Positions 40,628 to 41,743 of a DNA stretch of 41,743 nucleotides are shown piece by piece; position 1 is the first letter of the stretch; each line of letters opens with the position of its first letter. Under the pieces are notes generated by a model that saw only the letters and a list, made by a program, of their open reading frames with translations, ran no database searches and had not been told where the DNA came from. The stretch is from assembly GCA_945865565.1 (NCBI GenBank), contig CAMBEK010000002.1, positions 71,901 through 113,643 of the forward strand, given 5' to 3'. This DNA is from Pseudobacteriovorax antillogorgiicola (GTDB taxonomy: Bacteria; Bdellovibrionota_B; Oligoflexia; Oligoflexales; RGVZ01). The translations under genes and the position numbers were made by a program.

Positions 40628-40698
40628 CCTGAAATCCTTGCAAAGTAGGTTTGACTTCGTTCTACATACCAAAGCGGGGATGCCGATACTACAAAGAG

Positions 40699-41640
40699 AT
40701 GAGTGATATGGGACCAAAAACGCAAAAGCCTCTTCCGGGGGAGCCGTCGAGCCGCAACTTCAGTGCGGTTAGGCGGACCTTGTTGTGGGCTTTTGCTGTC
40801 TCGATGCTCCTGCACTTGATGACGGTATGGCGTATTGGCGTATGGGGGGGCGAGGCACGTCGTAACCGTGACGTGGTCAAACCGCTTACCCTTCGCATCA
40901 AACCACTTCCTGACCAAAAGCCGGCGCAGCATGACAAATCTATTGTAGAAACCAAGCAGGCTCCAACAGCTCCCCCCGTAGATCAGGCTCGTATGGGGGC
41001 ACAAGATCACAGAACCCTGCGCGAAACCCGGATGGAAAATCGCCCCGGCAAAAATGGCGACGGCACTGCCGCGAAGGCGCAAATCCAAAGGGACGAGCAA
41101 GTTCAAAGGTCAATCCAAAAGCGATCGGCAAAGGAGGCGAGGCGTGAGGTTGAGATAGCCGTTGATCCCCACGGTCAGGTTCGGGTGCTCCGCAAGGGTA
41201 AGGCTCGCAACGCCTACGAGGCGCTATTACAAGACCAGGTCGCCCAAAAGGAAAAGTTCGTTAAAGCTGGCCGGACCGAATATCTGGATGACAAGATTTC
41301 GCAAGGTGACCGGGTTGATTTGAATACAACTAATTATAAGTACCTATCCTATTTTATCGGCCTTAGAAAATCGATTGAACTGACCTGGGTCTACCCGTCG
41401 TCGGCTGTGCGGCAAGGGTTGCAGGGAGAAGTCCGTTTGGAGTTCAAGATTGAAAAGGATGGGCGGATGACGCAGATACGGGTTTTGAATTCGTCAGGAT
41501 ACGAGATTCTCGATCGGGCGATTCTGGAGGCCATCAAGCTTGCAGCGCCATTTGCTCCCCTGCCAAAGTCGATGGCCAAGGATTCCCTGGTGATTACGGC
41601 TACATTTCGCTACGTCCTCTACGCATACAATACCCTGTAA
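40699..41640 (+). CDS. TonB/TolA-type periplasmic energy-transducing protein
   Basis: About 313 residues. One membrane helix (LLWAFAVSMLLHLMTVW) is followed by a charged, helical middle rich in Arg, Gln, Lys and Glu, then a C-terminal TonB domain with WVYPSSAVRQGLQGEV, KIEKDGRM, and ILDRAILEAIKLAAPFAPLP. The charged middle is more TolA-like than the Pro-rich type at 18442. It may work with outer-membrane or Tol-type functions; no ExbB/TolQ is adjacent. The ATG at 40699 is preceded by AAAGAG; the ATG at 40708 is also possible. Confidence 0.82.
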   Translation: MSDMGPKTQKPLPGEPSSRNFSAVRRTLLWAFAVSMLLHLMTVWRIGVWGGEARRNRDVVKPLTLRIKPLPDQKPAQHDKSIVETKQAPTAPPVDQARMGAQDHRTLRETRMENRPGKNGDGTAAKAQIQRDEQVQRSIQKRSAKEARREVEIAVDPHGQVRVLRKGKARNAYEALLQDQVAQKEKFVKAGRTEYLDDKISQGDRVDLNTTNYKYLSYFIGLRKSIELTWVYPSSAVRQGLQGEVRLEFKIEKDGRMTQIRVLNSSGYEILDRAILEAIKLAAPFAPLPKSMAKDSLVITATFRYVLYAYNTL

Positions 41641-41654
41641 CCCTTTCTACAAAA

Positions 41655-41680
41655 GGCTTCCGGGTTCCGGAGGCCGCTTT
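41655..41680 (+). terminator. Probable terminator after the second TonB-like gene
   Basis: A 9-bp stem (41655-41663 with 41667-41675, one G-T pair) with a three-base loop, followed by GCTTTA. The T tract is weak, so termination may be partial. The last 63 bases of the window show no gene. Confidence 0.55.
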
Positions 41681-41743
41681 AGTCTGGTCATGGCACCCGG
41701 TTCACGCTAAGATCACCTTTACAGCTTTTTTTAAAACTCCTGT

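Overview
The window comes from the chromosome of a Gram-negative (diderm) bacterium. It encodes BamD, MurJ, an MsbA-type ABC half-transporter, two TonB-type proteins and several lipoproteins with signal peptides. Many extracytoplasmic proteins of unknown function, a subtilase with an FG-GAP propeller, and a fused B12-dependent acyl-CoA mutase (IcmF) would fit Bdellovibrionota or another lineage formerly placed in Deltaproteobacteria. That placement is inference from gene style only. There are no insertion sequences, prophage genes, CRISPR arrays or integrases, and coding density is high: no gene-free stretch exceeds 300 bases. The longest gap, 294 bp between pyrF and pyrE, is described below.

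Layout. 1-5.9 kb: a lipoprotein cut by the left edge; a MnmC-type methyltransferase broken by a frameshift; an FAD oxidoreductase; folD; then on the minus strand an acyl-CoA dehydrogenase followed by a CAP-domain protein. 5.9-9.6 kb: hemE, gpmI and mazG in a row. 9.6-11.6 kb (minus): rpsR, rpmB, a small basic protein and rnhA in a tight operon, with rpsT as a separate unit. 11.7-17.6 kb: priA, a divergent clpP, tRNA-Leu(CAG), an ABC transporter, hpf (minus) and a PilZ protein. 17.6-22.5 kb: two lipoproteins, a TonB-like protein, a divergent pair of DoxX-like membrane proteins, tRNA-Asn(GTT) and a response regulator. 22.6-27.8 kb: a 3-dehydroquinate synthase with an N-terminal extension, divergent pyrF/pyrE and a Cys-rich lipoprotein. 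27.8-35 kb: icmF divergent from a proline dehydrogenase, a secreted protein with an internal duplication, and murJ. 35-41.7 kb: the subtilase/propeller protein translationally coupled to a secreted unknown, then bamD divergent from a second TonB-like protein.

How the genes work together. Housekeeping groups cover translation (bS18, bL28, bS20, HPF, two tRNAs), replication restart and RNA/DNA hybrid removal (PriA, RNase HI), nucleotide and folate metabolism (PyrE, PyrF, FolD, MazG), haem and aromatic synthesis (HemE, AroB) and envelope building (BamD, MurJ). IcmF, the acyl-CoA dehydrogenase and proline dehydrogenase suggest use of amino-acid or short-chain acyl carbon.

The most unusual observations are a PriA that has lost one complete zinc site, long disordered tails on bS18 and bS20 beside an unrecognised small basic protein, a subtilase with a degenerate active site coupled to a secreted partner, the mnmC-like frameshift, and several dyads in 5' leaders.
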